The notes under the pieces are model-generated. The model was not told where the DNA came from, ran no database searches, and saw only the letters and a program-made list of their open reading frames with translations. A program made the position numbers and the translations under genes. A DNA stretch of 64,000 bases from Chionis minor (Eukaryota; Chordata; Aves; Charadriiformes; Chionididae), in NCBI GenBank assembly GCA_013398295.1, contig VZSF01001504.1, forward strand, positions 1 to 64,000. The letters are read 5' to 3'. Below, in pieces: positions 51,170 through 63,747 of the stretch (positions are counted from its first letter, which is position 1; each line of letters starts with the position of its first letter).

Positions 51170-53455
51170 ATGATTTATTCATTTGGAGCCTTAAAATGAG
51201 CCATGCTTTGCTTTCTACTTGTTAAACTAGAGAACTACTTTAAATTCATAATATAAGAGATAAATCTGAATTTAACCATTCTTTTATTTCTCTAGTAATT
51301 CATCTCCATCAACAGCTTTTAAAGCATCATCACCAAAACTGAACGTAGTACTTTGGTAACAATATCACTGATGCTGCATACTAAGTAATACTTCTTCCCT
51401 AGTCCCATTTATTGTCCTGGTTACTGGAAACCCCTACTAGTACAGTCTATTTGTTATCCATAGACCTGCACTAGCAACTCATGCTCAATCTTCACCTCAA
51501 GATCCTTTTCAGTGTTGTAGCACTGAGGATACATCTAGCAGGTACATTCAGTGTTAATTTCACCAAATGTTTTTTTTATATTTAACTATACTACAGCAGA
51601 TAGATACTACTCAAATGAAACAGCAGTTTTAAGTGATCAAAGATAACTGAGAATTCCATGGTTATTTTTTCTCCTTTTTCATATTTTCTCCTTTTTTTTT
51701 TTTTGTTTCATTTTCTTTCAGGTTAGTAAAAGATATTGAGTAATTTGGAGTCATACATCTTGTTTTCTAATACACCACTGTTGTAAACTCTCAATCATCC
51801 AACTTCTAATCAACAATTTATTAATACAAAAAATTGTTGGGGTTTTTTTTAAACAAACTGCCTTTTTAAGAGGAGTGCTATAGCCCTCCTACTTGTCCAC
51901 TTCTTGGCAGTAATTTGCCAGGACTTTCCCTCCATACTTTGTCAAAGCAATCTTCACTCTGAAAACCCTCCTGCTCCTGCAGAACTTTCTCCTGCCACGG
52001 AGGAAGCCACAAGCCACAGTGACCTCTTTCCCCCATAAATGTGGGAACGGCACTTCAACAGCAAAAAGAGCTTGAAGAATTCTTCATCGTCACTGATTCC
52101 ACATATGAAACGCATCAAAGCAAGACAAGTTTAGAAGCACATTCTCTTCCCCCAAATTCAGGGAAAGAAGATATTTTTCTTGTCTGGCAGATCTGAGAGA
52201 GCAGATATAGATGATAATCAGATACAAAACAAATATAAATAGTTAAGTATATTAGTCTGCGATTAATCTGGTTGAAATACTGCTAATTTCTTCTTATGGG
52301 AACTAAGCCAATGCCCCATAGACAGTCTGTCTGACTTCTGTTTTTAAAGAACCAGGCAACATTTCAGGCTCTTTATAACTATCTTAATTTATTACCTCCC
52401 AGTCAGCTTTTGTTCCCTCCTGAATACTGCACACCCTGTGACACACTTGTTCCTGTGTAAGATTCACTATGATATAGAAAAGCTGCTGCCATACATTACA
52501 CGTCACCAATCATACCGATCTGTGTTTGAAATGTGCTAAGAATTTCTAAGGGCAGAAGGAGTACAGAGCGTCTGAAAAACACTTTGCTTCTCCGTCACAC
52601 ACAGAGATGGAAAGCATTTATGGAGTGCATCTAGGTAGATATGGAGGAGATCTGTGCCTATAAAGTTCTACCTCTACACTGGCTGTAAAATACTTAAGGA
52701 GACTAAACAGTTTCAGATTAGGGAGGCAGTTGGAAGATGGCTTGCTGGTCACTGACAGTTTCCTTCAACTTGCTGTATTTGTATAGTAGCTTCCCTGTAT
52801 GTCTGTGATACCAACAACATTAGAACCTGTCAGGAGGGCAGATCTCAGAAAGTTACTCAATAAATCTTCCAATAACTCATCTTCCTCTGAAATTATGCTA
52901 AAGGAGAATAATTTTCTGTATTTTTGGGGTGACTGTAGAGAAACATCTTTTCATTGATGTATTTATGTATTAAGAAATAGAGAAAACTGAACATAAATAC
53001 AAAATATTCTATTGAGCTTTGTTTCAAATACCAGGGCATCTGTATGCCACAGGCCATAAGAAGAGTAGTTAATTTCAGAAACTAATTTCAAATACAACAT
53101 TTTATGATGCATTTGGGAAAGTTCAGTAGAGGGTTCTATACACAAAAGGAGGGAAAATAAAATCTTCAATAAATGGACTGATAATGACTATTGTTTTAAA
53201 TAGAAAAAAACACTGATTAGAGGTAGGAAGGATGCAGATACTGACCAACATGTATTCCTCAAAATTATATTCAGAATCTTTATCTTTCAGTTAAGATAGC
53301 ACTTAACTGTAAAATACAATACACAGAGGTACATCTAATAAGTAATGTAGTTTTTCTGAAAGGAATGGTGAGATCTTCCAAACATTATATAATATTTGGA
53401 AAAAAAAAAGAGATGCCAAGTACAGAAAAGGGTGGAATTTTTTTCTTTGAAAAAA
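51170..53455. other. Unique non-coding sequence
   Basis: AT-rich. T-run at about 51692-51704. No gene supported. Confidence 0.6.
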
Positions 53456-53458
53456 TCT

Positions 53459-53508
53459 TCCCTTCCCTTCCCTTCCCTTCCCTTCCCTTCCCTTCCCTTC
53501 CCTTCCCT
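53459..53508. repeat. (CCTTC)n pentanucleotide microsatellite
   Basis: About nine to ten copies of CCTTC give a pure pyrimidine strand about 50 bases long. The purine strand is (GAAGG)n. The G/E/K/R repeat peptide in minus frames across it is an artefact of the repeat. Confidence 0.97.
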
Positions 53509-56500
53509 CTTTGTTTCTATAAGAAAACAGGTATTTCACTGCCCTCACAAGGTCAAAAACTGACAAGGGCTAAAAAACCTATGAAAAGTCACACTAGGAA
53601 AGTGCAACAGTTTAACAGACAATGATGTCTGCTGACATTTGGATGTAAAAATTATGACTTCCAAAAATCAGTGTTAAGATTAAACCATAGCAAAACAAAA
53701 TAGAGAAAAATGTATATTTCTTTAAATTAAAAGCCCACAGGGCAGTCCATAGATAATCACATACATAATTTAAAGCAAAAAAATGGGAATCCAGTTTAGT
53801 CAAACCTCTGGAAATAAAAAAAGCCTTGTGTTACTCCAGACCTCCCAGTTAAGTTGTGAAAGCTGTATATTCAATGTTATTAAACCAACTAAAAAAAAAG
53901 TATTATACATCACCCTCATTTTTATTCTGAGTTGTCATGAACAGAATCTGTCTTACTGAGTGTAGTGGTGCATTATCTGTAATCCATTTTTAAACATAAA
54001 GAGTTTTAAGGTCATTGTTAATTAGAGAAAGGTCCAAACTCTTCCTAACTTAAGGCTTTGGATGCATCCCCGCGGTTAAGCAAATTTACCTGTTTGGATT
54101 AATATAAACATTTGAGAATTAGACTAGCTTATCCCACTGGGTTTCCACCATTTAACCAATACTTATTTCTGGGCAGGAAACAAGATAAACTTCTTTCATC
54201 CAAATAATAAACAGTATTGCCAATAAAAACATAATACTGAATGAAACGAAGAGGGAGAATCTGTTAGTCTGTTAATTTCTCAGAGAATTACAAAACTACT
54301 GAAGGGAATAAAATAAATGTCAAAGAAGGAATGTCAACAGTAGCATTATAAGGACAGAAAGAGGGAGAAAGAAAATGTCAAGGGAATGTTGTACCTAATA
54401 TATTCCCTTTTATATTGCTCCACATCTAGAATTTAGGCAATTCAACAATAACCTTAAATTATTTGCAAGAAAACTGACTGTGGGGCATTTTGCTCTCCAT
54501 AAACTACACATTAAATCTACATTCAGCACAATTTACCAAGTACCATTCTGATTTAGCTTACTGAATAATATCTATGACATTATAGACAAGCAACCTTTCC
54601 AACCTATAAAGTCACAGAATTCTCTGGAGTCTGTTCTTCCTTCGAAGAACCCCATTTGATTTGTTACAACACATTCTATATTTCCTCATTCTTCAGTGTC
54701 ATGACTGTCTTTGTAAATTGCAAACCCATTTAGGTTGGTCAGTTCTACCCAAGCGTGGAGAAGAGGTTTTACCTTGCTTTTGCTCTCAGTACTACAGTGA
54801 GAATGGACATATATCTTAGCAAATATTTTCCAGTGCAACCTCATTTTCAATGCTCAGTAGCAAGATTTACTTCTTAATATAAATCAAAATTCAAGTATAA
54901 TAGGAATGTACTGGTTCAGCTGTGGTTCCAAAGCCTTTCTTGCAAATATTTCCCCAGCCTAGCACATATCTCTGAATGAATTTCCCATTAGTCCCTGTCA
55001 TTGCTACTTGTTGAAAAACAAAAATGATCAAGGAAGAGCTGTGGACTTTTGCAATGGAAGAAATATACCAAGACTAACTATATACCTCTGGCTGTTGTTC
55101 CAAAATGGAAGATCCAATGACCCTCTCAGTCTCACTCCTTGGGGACCTTGAGCCAGAATAGATTTAACATCAAGAACTTAATATACAAGAAATACAAGAA
55201 AATGTCAGCTGGAAGTCTGTGGTGCAAAATTCTGAAGAAGGAAAATTAATATAGTATTTTTACTCCAAGTATTTGTCATGGATGATAGACTTATATATAC
55301 TTCATCACTGAACAATTGCACACTTTGTTTTTTTTACACTTTTGAAAATACAGTTCTACAGTTCCTCTTGGTTTAATGAAACATACATGGAAACTGGATT
55401 TTATCTGACTACACTAAAACTTGCATTAATTTGTACAGACAAATGTCAGGTAGATATTCCTCTCCAAGCTGTTCCATGAATAAACAATTTAGATCAGCTT
55501 CAACTGAGGATTGATGAGCAAATTTCCTTCCACGGTATTATGCATAAATTAAAAGCAAATGCTTTGTGTTGAAGAAATAAAGAATATTGAAAAAATAACA
55601 TGAAGATTTTCTTCTGAAACTTCAGAAAGATATTTTAATACTTACTGCTATGGATACTAAACCATGTAACTGAATATCTTTCCTCAATGGAAAGACTGTT
55701 TCTTCTTCTCTGTGGCCTACGTTTTACCACAGTGGTCATACTACTGACCAAGCTGATTGCTGCAGTCTGTAACTTGAATTAGCAAGAAGGAAGTGACCGG
55801 GGTAGTCATTAAAATATTTACATTAATGTTATATAATTCTGGCAAAGAGAGGGATCTGTACAGTACAGTAACTTCTACAATGTCCCTTACTGCTTCACAG
55901 TGATTTAAGATGCACTGCTGGTTTCTTCACATACCAATAAAAGCCAATACAATAGGTAAAATGATTATGTTGATGTTATGTATGATTATTATCTATTAGG
56001 TACTAGATTTTTATAGTTTTTTCAAGTATAAGTTCAGCTTCTTGGTAGCATTATTTGTCATACAGCATTAAAATGCTACTTTTTTCTTAACTGCATGTAC
56101 AATAAAATAAAGTGGACAGTTCTCATTTAAATAGAAACTACCTTGCAAGGAGACATGTTAAGAATGAAAAGTCTTTAAAATAAAGTGCTCTCTTAAAACA
56201 CTTTTTATGAACACCTAGAGACCAAGAAGCCATAAACCACAGTTCCCACAGTCAATCTGAAATTGTTTTTATGATGCATTGTTCAGGAAAAATAGAAATC
56301 TGCAAGAACTTTGAAGTCCATTACGTTTACCCCACTCTGTTACATAGTTTGTATTCATAAATTATTAGTATTATACCAAAAGAATCAAAATTATTCTTTG
56401 ATGAAGAATCTCTCTGAATCAGATATATTGGTTTTTCATCAACCAAAAAAACCCCTATTTTGATCTGTCTGACCTGTTCAGGCAGCTTTTTAAGTTCTAA

Positions 56501-56923
56501 AATAATGAAAAATTAAAAAATACATTTTTAAAAATTGTATTAGTACCAGTAATTAGTTCAGTTAGCAAAAGTACATGGACAGAAGCTTATTGCATGTTGA
56601 AGGATGTTTAAGCAAAACAAGAATTTTAGCTTTATTAGGAACAAAAATGAATGCTAAAAATTTAAGTCATTTTTATCTTGAAACCCACAAAATTTACTAA
56701 TAATATTCTAAACTGTTAAGGTCTAGCTTCAGCTGCACTGACTCATCATATGTTTTATATCCCATATCTATAGGACATATCCACTCATGTCCTACAGAAA
56801 TAAGAGTATTTTGCAAGTGACATCTTTCCATCACTTACTTGCAACATTTAAAACAGAAACTAAAAAAAATATATATTAAAAAAGTCACAAAGACCCTTCC
56901 AACAACTAAAAAACCCCTATTGC
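53509..56923. other. Unique non-coding sequence
   Basis: AT-rich. A small CpG-containing patch (atccccgcggttaagc near 54066) interrupts it and may mark a conserved element. No gene supported. Confidence 0.55.
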
Positions 56924-57257
56924 CTAACCTCTAGGATTTGAAAGTAATGTCACCAGCAGCACCGCTGGGACAATAGTAGGTTCTACATTATGAATGTGTT
57001 GTGGAATATGCGCTGAAGCAATGTTAGCCTTGCCAAAATTAATATAGAAGCATATGGCTTCCCAGCCCCCTGGCATTGCCAGAATACACATAGGAGGAGC
57101 CACTGAATTAGTCCCAGACATTGCCAAAAGTCCACATGAGCCAACATACCCTAGCACATTTACACCTGGATTCAGAGACCATAGCAGTAAATGTCAGGGG
57201 TTTGGAAACCTTCCTGAAACCTCATCAGGCTTATCCAACTTTACAATTCTGACATGA
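56924..57257. other. Mixed-composition block with overlapping frames, unrecognised
   Basis: A 77-codon minus frame (56924-57157) and a 67-codon plus frame (57054-57257) overlap in a patch that is less AT-rich than its flanks. The minus peptide is rich in A, G, P, I and V (for example CILAMPGGWEAICFYINFG), unlike the usual noise. I could not match it to a retroviral, mitochondrial or cellular family. It may be an old pseudogene fragment. Confidence 0.18.
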
Positions 57258-60200
57258 AATGAAAACTTTAAAGGTTCATAAAAGTACTGGAGAGCTGTGT
57301 TAAATCACATTTGTAACCTTTAATTTTCCACCACACACAAGTTCCCTGAATGGTTACTTTCAAATTTGGAGCAGCAAACCCTTTCATTTTAAAAATTCCC
57401 TCTCTTTTTGAGTAACTATGGTCACCAACACAACTAGTTTCACCAAGTAGAACATAATGGTACACTAAAATGAGTACAGCATGGGAGGTCAGGAACAGGC
57501 ATGCAGATTTAATGCATGTCTGAAAATTACATTTCAGTACAGCATCCAGGAACATCTTGCGACCGCCTACTCCTCATGCTAGATACACAGAGGGAATCAT
57601 GAGGCTGCCTCAGGTTCTTTTTGGAAATATTGAGTGGCTGTTACCAGCAATTACTAAAAGAATAGTTTTTCAATACAGTATTTCTGACATATCTTAACTA
57701 GGTTGCTTGCCACTTCATATAAACACCCTAAAAAATCAAGGTCATACTGACTGCTAATTTGGGGTCTGGAAGGAATTTCTTCCCCTTTTGAGGCAAAAAA
57801 AGTCAGAATTTTTTTAATTCAGATTTTTTTTTCCCCCCACCTTTCTTCCAAAAAACAAGTTTTGCCATACATCTCATCTAAATAATCTTCTTCCTTTGCT
57901 GCACTTCTGTTTCCACACTGTTTTCTTCCTCTGGCACGCTGCCTAGTCTCCTTAAGGTTTTATCTAACTAACCTGTTGCATAGGTGTTCTATTGCCACAT
58001 ACAGCTTTATAGATGAATATCTGCATTGCATTTGAGGTCTTGAGATCTGCTCAAGGCTCAGATATTGCCAAGATAAAGACCTAAGGGCTAGATTGGGTAT
58101 TTTATTGTGTCATCTGGGCTTAAGCTCTGTGAGACTTCAGTAGATAAACTGTGCTGTAACTAGTAATAGTTACCACCTCTCTTTTACTCAAATTTACATG
58201 CCTGCTGTTAGCTCTACTCCATGCTAGAGACAACTCTCTTGCTTCGCAGCTGGAGTGACTTTTGGGATTTGAGGCACTTTGTTAAGCTGATGGGAACAGA
58301 CCTATTGCAGGAGTCAGTTAAGCAGCCCTTAACTAATGTTCATATGTTGCCCTGTTAATGAAAGACACAACAGATGATTTAAAAGTAGATTTGTAATGTA
58401 TAGTTACTCTATTTTTTACTTTTTAAAAAATGTTGATGTAATATTTCCTCCAGGTATCTTAGTTCTCTTGGTTACTTTCCCTTTTTAATATATTCCTTGA
58501 ATCAAGATTGTATCACTGCAGAAGATGTAACTCAAATATGACATAGATTTGAAAATTACTTTAGGCAACGATATATTTAACAACTATCTGAATTAAATTC
58601 TGTCTCTGATTGTATTGCAACTTACATTTCAACGTATAAAGGATATAGGTCAGCACACAGAGTAAAAAAATAAATGTTATAACAAATTCCCTGCTCACAT
58701 ATAGTAAAACAAATACAAATTGGATTTAAAGGGAGTGGGAAGACTTAATGGAGTACAACTTCCTCTTCCCATAAAACAACCCAAACAAAATGCTTATGAA
58801 TCCATCTTTATCTCCTGCATTAAGGAAGAAAGAGAGATGGTTTCTCTGATTAAAGAGGGGAAAAAAATTTGCTAGAATGATTGGATAGTGCGAAATATTA
58901 TGTAAAATAAAATGTGCAGTGTTCCAAGACTTATAAATAGTGACGGAAACATTCTAAATATCCCATGATCAGAAGTCAAAGATCAGGGCTTCGAAGTGAG
59001 AATTTAGTCTACCAGGTGTTTGAGCAGGATTAACACAATGGAGTATCTGATTTTGATTGACAAGAGGTATGAAATACATGGGGACAACACAACCTGTAGG
59101 ATCACCAATAGTTTTACATTTACTTAAGAATTTATTGGAGTACTGCTTGGAACATTTATAAACTATTTCTTTAAAAAGGGAAGTATGAAGGAATGAAAAA
59201 TAAAGGATGATTTCTGAACACTGCATGGTCTTTCAACTGTTTCTTTTAAGAGTATCACATCAAGCTGAAGTCACAATGTTTTTTTCTGTAGGTTATAATG
59301 GACAGTATACCAGCACTGACCCAGTCTTTGTGTTGATATTCTGCTGCACCTGATGACATTTGGAACAATGACAAAACTATGATAAAAAAGTATGGTGCTT
59401 TAGAGATCTAAATTGCATTCTAATTCAATGTATCTTCATTGGCTGTCGAAGACTTTAGTTGTGATGGTGATAAAAGAATACTGACATATATGATGACTAT
59501 GCAGCTGCATGCCATTACAATCTTAGGCATTTTAGGACTTTTATGCCCTGTCCCAAATACACACTATTCTTGGTACTAAAACAGGATGACATTGCCACAA
59601 TTACATGGAATTCAGAACACAGCTTTCACCCTATCTTAACTTTCTCTGCCTGCACTAATATGCTTTAATCAACCACCATATTGCTAAGCCTAAGGTAACA
59701 GAATGGTCATGAAAACGTTGACATTATTTTTTTATCTCAGAATTTTTGATTGCACAAAGATATTAAATTCCAATTTTTTTCCTTCTGCAGCACCCCTGCT
59801 TCCTGTGTCTACTAGGATGGAGTCTGGAAACCTTACCTCCCTATTTTTCCTAATGATTAAATATTCATACAAAATATGCCAAATCTATGTGGTATATCCC
59901 CAGAATACACGTAAGTTATCAGATGAGACAAATTTATCCTTGGTCTTATCTCTTCTGATTTTCCTCAATCCACAGATTTGCATAGTATTATGTGATAATA
60001 TTAGGAAAGTTTTAATAGCAAGTTTCTCATATTATATACATCATCAACCTTCACCACACATTGAAATATAATGTGCGATTTAACTGACAGTTCCTATATT
60101 TTGAAGTAAAATGAACTAATATATGCATTTCAGCTGCATACAAATTAGCTAATAGTCAACATAATTTGTAATAGTAATGGTCTGATGTTTAAATCATATC

Positions 60201-60599
60201 TGTTAATTTCCTTTTTGGGGGGGTTTATGACACCTCAGAGGTCCAAAATTTATAGCTAGCCTTCTGCCCCATTAGTGATGTGCTAACTCATTAGAGGTTT
60301 TTTTAATTAAATGTGAAGACTGAATTTTTATTTATTTAGAAAGAAGCTTTTAGTTACCATTAAGTACATTCTCACTTTTAAGAAAGCTCAAATCTTTAAG
60401 CCTATACTGTTGATGAATTGAAAAACTGATACTGACTGAGGTCCTCATTGCTCCGTGGCTTTCCAAAATGGCTGCTGGCTCCCTAGAGTACTGTAAATTT
60501 TTCATTACAGGCATGATTGCATTTGATGACTATCCTAACAGCCACAGAGTTGCAGAAGTAATATAAAGAGGCTGTATTATTTGTCGGAATTACCACCAA
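57258..60599. other. Unique non-coding sequence
   Basis: AT-rich. A 122-codon plus frame (59703-60071) is F/I/L/S rich and unrecognised. No repeats of note. Confidence 0.6.
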
Positions 60600-60609
60600 A
60601 ATGACCCCG

Positions 60610-60960
60610 AAATGAGAAGGTGCGGCAGGGGAGCTTGCACCAGCGGATGGGAGCTGCAATGAGTGGACACAGGCTGTTCACGAAAGACCAGCTGGGAAAG
60701 CGAGGAGAGGTGAGCTCTGTGCAAAGGATTGCACTGAATGCTTAGAACTTGGCCTTGGGAGCGGTGATGAGCCAGTCCAGAGCCTACAAGTAAGGATCAG
60801 AGGACAGATTGACACCATGGTATGCTTCTGCTACAGACCACCTACCTGAGCAGAGGAAACAGATGAAGCTTTCTTTAGAAAGCTGGAGGAAGCCTCATGA
60901 TAACAGGCCCCACTACTTATGGTACATAACAACACTCATTTGCTGGAAGGGCAAAAAGCT
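60610..60960 (+). pseudogene. Decayed CR1 ORF2, endonuclease part
   Basis: Plus-strand translation recovers the CR1 endonuclease region with frameshifts and stops: GAAMSGHRLFTKDQLGKRGE (about 60647-60706), then after a frame change CLELGLGSGDEPVQSLQVRI (about 60741-60800), and then MVCFCYRPP at about 60817-60843. That last string matches the family's conserved VCYRPP core. It is followed by DEAFFRKLEEAS at about 60862-60897 and in-frame stops. The following LLMVHNNTHL corresponds to the position of the catalytic LMGDFNHPDICW motif; the D and F are gone, so activity is lost. Homology stops just before the GAATA array. Confidence 0.85.
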
Positions 60961-60980
60961 GTGAATAGAATTAGGGATAG

Positions 60981-61060
60981 GAATAGAATAGAATAGAATA
61001 GAATAGAATAGAATAGAATAGAATAGAATAGAATAGAATAGAATAGAATAGAATAGAATA
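60981..61060. repeat. (GAATA)16 pentanucleotide microsatellite
   Basis: Exactly 80 bases, sixteen uninterrupted GAATA units, lying between the endonuclease and reverse-transcriptase remnants of CR1. The purity suggests recent expansion. Confidence 0.98.
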
Positions 61061-61072
61061 TTTCTATTCTAT
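61048..61072. repeat. Inverted repeat at the end of the GAATA array
   Basis: Arms 61048-61058 (ATAGAATAGAA) and 61062-61072 (TTCTATTCTAT) pair perfectly around the loop TAT. The array therefore ends in a short foldback. Confidence 0.85.
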
Positions 61073-61139
61073 CTCAATTTTTTCTCAATTTCCATTGGCC
61101 AGGTATGCTCTCAGGTGTCACTGTTGGAGTGAAGCAGTA

Positions 61140-61395
61140 CCCACAGGGTAGAAAGTGCCACAGAGAGCTTGCAAAACAGCAACAAGGACCTGTGAAACAA
61201 CAGGCTGGTCAGTGGCAGTCAATGTTTGGGAAGGTTATGGAGCAAGTCCTCCTGGAAGCCGTTTTCAAGTGCATGAAGGACAAGAAGGGTTCTGGGAACA
61301 GCCAGCTTGGTATCACCAAGGGTGAGTTGTGTCTGATCAACCTGAATGCGTTCCATGATAAGAAGACTGGCCATGACTCCAAGTTCAGCTATTAA
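61140..61395 (+). pseudogene. Decayed CR1 ORF2, reverse-transcriptase N-terminal part
   Basis: From about 61222 the open frame reads MFGKVMEQVLLEAVFKCMKD, then KKGSGNSQLGITKGELCLIN, then LNAFHDKKTG. This follows the CR1 reverse-transcriptase start, where the family has a PGKVMEQ block, a GFTKGKSCLTNL block and an AFYDEMTG block. Shortly upstream, in another frame, DNA at about 61189-61216 corresponds to the DPGNYRPVS block, so a frameshift lies between. The frame closes at 61395 without the YLDFSKAFD catalytic block, so the protein is truncated. The ATG at 61105 is accidental. Confidence 0.85.
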
Positions 61396-63600
61396 TCTAA
61401 AATTATTTATTATAGCTCCCTGGCATAAATGTAAAATGAGAGTAGATGCAATTGCCTGAGTACTCTGCAGAAGCGTGAGAAATAGGAGTTCTAACAGAAG
61501 GGCAAAAAAAAAAAAAGTTGATATATAGAAACAGGGGAACAGATTAGCCAATGTTATATGGCCAGAAGTGCCTCTAATCAGTAAGGTACATTTCCTTAAA
61601 GAAATTGTAATTGAACTTCAAAGGTCCTAATATTTTTATACTTTGGATTCCTTATGTTGAATTATCTGTAGCAGCTGGTACATAGATGATGCATAGTCTA
61701 CTGCTGCTACTTGTTACTCCACTGCCTGAAGCTGAAGCAGTTTGTGGCACTGATTGGAAAAATGCTGATGATCCTAATTCATTATCAACACAGTTATAGC
61801 TGATCAGATGGCAGACTGCTTTGTAAGAAGTTAGAAATATGCAGAATTCTATTAATTTGGAGTACGCACACCCCTTTGTGAACAGAACATCCTGGTTACA
61901 TATTCAAGCACTCGGAAGTTTGTCATAAAAATTGCCTATGCATATACAACTTTATAGCTTCTTTGACACATCCGTCATAATATTTCAGTTACATGACTCA
62001 TTATATTTCTTCCTCAAACTTCTAGTTGCATTTATTGTTATTCAAGGTGGTATTTTTTATTGTTTTCCTTGTTCAGTGTTTGACCCCATACCTTATTTAA
62101 CACGCATTATTCAAATTTGTACTGAAAGTAAAATTATTTTTTTCATCACTGTTTCCATGGTGCTTTTGCTGAAGTGAATGAATGCTTTATAAATAAATAC
62201 AATTTTATAAGATTCAATTTATTACAGCCATTTTTCAGTTTGAAGATTAATCACAGTTGTACGAAGATGCCCACTAGTTTTGGCTATGCAGTTTTGATCA
62301 CTTGAGACTTGACTTCTTCATACACTAATTTATAACATTGTCCTCATTCAGAACAGTCTTAATTGATTTTATTTATAATTGGAAACACAACAGTTCTGCA
62401 AATCTGACACATTTTTCTTGGTGTATTCAGAATGTAAGAAACATAGTTGCAAGAGTATTTCACGAATTAGATGAAAGATATATTTTTGAAAATCAGGTGT
62501 AGGTTCCAGGAATTTCCTTTTCCTTCCTTCCAGCCTCTGCCATGCTTTACAGCTATGTTTATTTCCCCTAGGAGATAACTAGTCTATCACCTCTCATCTT
62601 CTCCTCTTGTGGTGCTCTGCTCCATAGGCAACATCTTCTTACCAGAGATAATCTAACTGGTAGACATCTGAGCAATTGTTCTCAACAGGGGTTGAACTTT
62701 ACAATCTGCTATTACAATTTAAGAATGGAAAAAGGGCATAGGTTCCTGAAAGATTGTCTCATTTCCCCACTTATAAAAAGACCATTTTTAACATGGCTGC
62801 ATTAATGATGGTAGCATCCTGTTTCACAGTCATCCATTCCATCTCTGGTGTTACACATCTTCAAAACAGAAACAAATGAACCAGGCAACCTACTGACAAC
62901 ATTTTCTTTTAATGCAGCCTGACAGAACGAGGCATTGGGTTAAGGCTTCTGTTAAAAATGTATGTGATCATAAAAGCAAAGACGATATTATCATTCATAT
63001 GTGCAGACCTTAATTTTACCATTCCCTAATGCTATGTATTCTAAGTAAAAATGCAGTAATGTCTCCTACTATATATTTTTTAAACTGTTTGCATATTTAC
63101 ATGTAAAACATATACATCACAAAGTATATATGCATCTATACTCTCATTTATACATTTATATTGGCTAGCTATGACCATAAGCAAATCTCACCAAATTACC
63201 TTGAAGTATATTTTAAAAGATATTTTAGTATTTTCATTCCCATTGTTTAGTATGAAGCATATTGTCTTTCAAATGAATATCAGTACATAAATAGCAAATG
63301 GATGAAGCTAGAAAGTCAAAATACACTAAGTGGTAGAAACAGGAAACTGATGTGTCAAAGGAAATAACCAGACTTCCTACTTGTACTAGGTACTTGTATT
63401 TCTGCTAGATAAGAACTGACTAGATCAGCTGACAGCCAAGCTCCTGCCATCTCTCTCACCTGAATTTACATGTCATTTGCTCCCCTGACCCCTGCCTTCC
63501 CCCACATACTTGTGACTTCTGAAGGTACACAGGCCTAGTAGATTCAAACTTCTATATTTCTCATTTAGTCATACTCAGATCTTTCTCCATGGAAGGATTT
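61396..63600. other. Unique non-coding sequence
   Basis: AT-rich with a 13-base A run at about 61504-61516. Frames are short and unrecognised. Confidence 0.6.
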
Positions 63601-63614
63601 ACTTTTCCCACCAG

Positions 63615-63747
63615 CACCCCAGACGCTGCCGGAGGGAAGGATGAGTTGCTGCCGAAGCCGAGAGTCTTTTACTCCCAGGTGCCATGGGAAATTCCCTCTC
63701 CCACTGCAGCACAGGTTGCTAATGTGGCTGCTGATGGATTGATGTAA
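63615..63747 (+). other. Candidate 3' terminal exon with poly(A) signals
   Basis: A pyrimidine-rich acceptor-like string (acttttcccaccag) ends at 63614. The following CpG-containing block is open for 43 codons from 63616: TPDAAGGKDELLPKPRVFYS, then QVPWEIPSPTAAQVANVAAD, then GLM and a TAA at 63745-63747. Codons show a strong G-first pattern. AATAAA occurs twice shortly after, at about 63764 and 63785. Another plus frame is also open, and on the minus strand ATGGCACCTGGGAG starts a short frame ending near a gtaaat donor-like site, so strand and frame are unsettled. I do not recognise the peptide. Confidence 0.22.

Noticed and set aside
53303..53625. Open frames with EGKGR- or PFPSL-type peptide repeats on both strands
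   Set aside because: Produced entirely by the (CCTTC)n microsatellite.
56924..57157. Nuclear mitochondrial insert or retroviral fragment
   Set aside because: Composition is suggestive but no mitochondrial gene order or retroviral motif could be identified.
59703..60071. 122-codon plus-strand open frame
   Set aside because: F/I/L/S-rich translation typical of AT-rich noise; no family resemblance.
61219..61551. 110-codon minus-strand open frame
   Set aside because: Antisense shadow of the CR1 reverse-transcriptase remnant.
62675..62700. hAT-like terminal string (ttctcaacaggggttgaac)
   Set aside because: No matching inverted partner or target-site duplication was found nearby.
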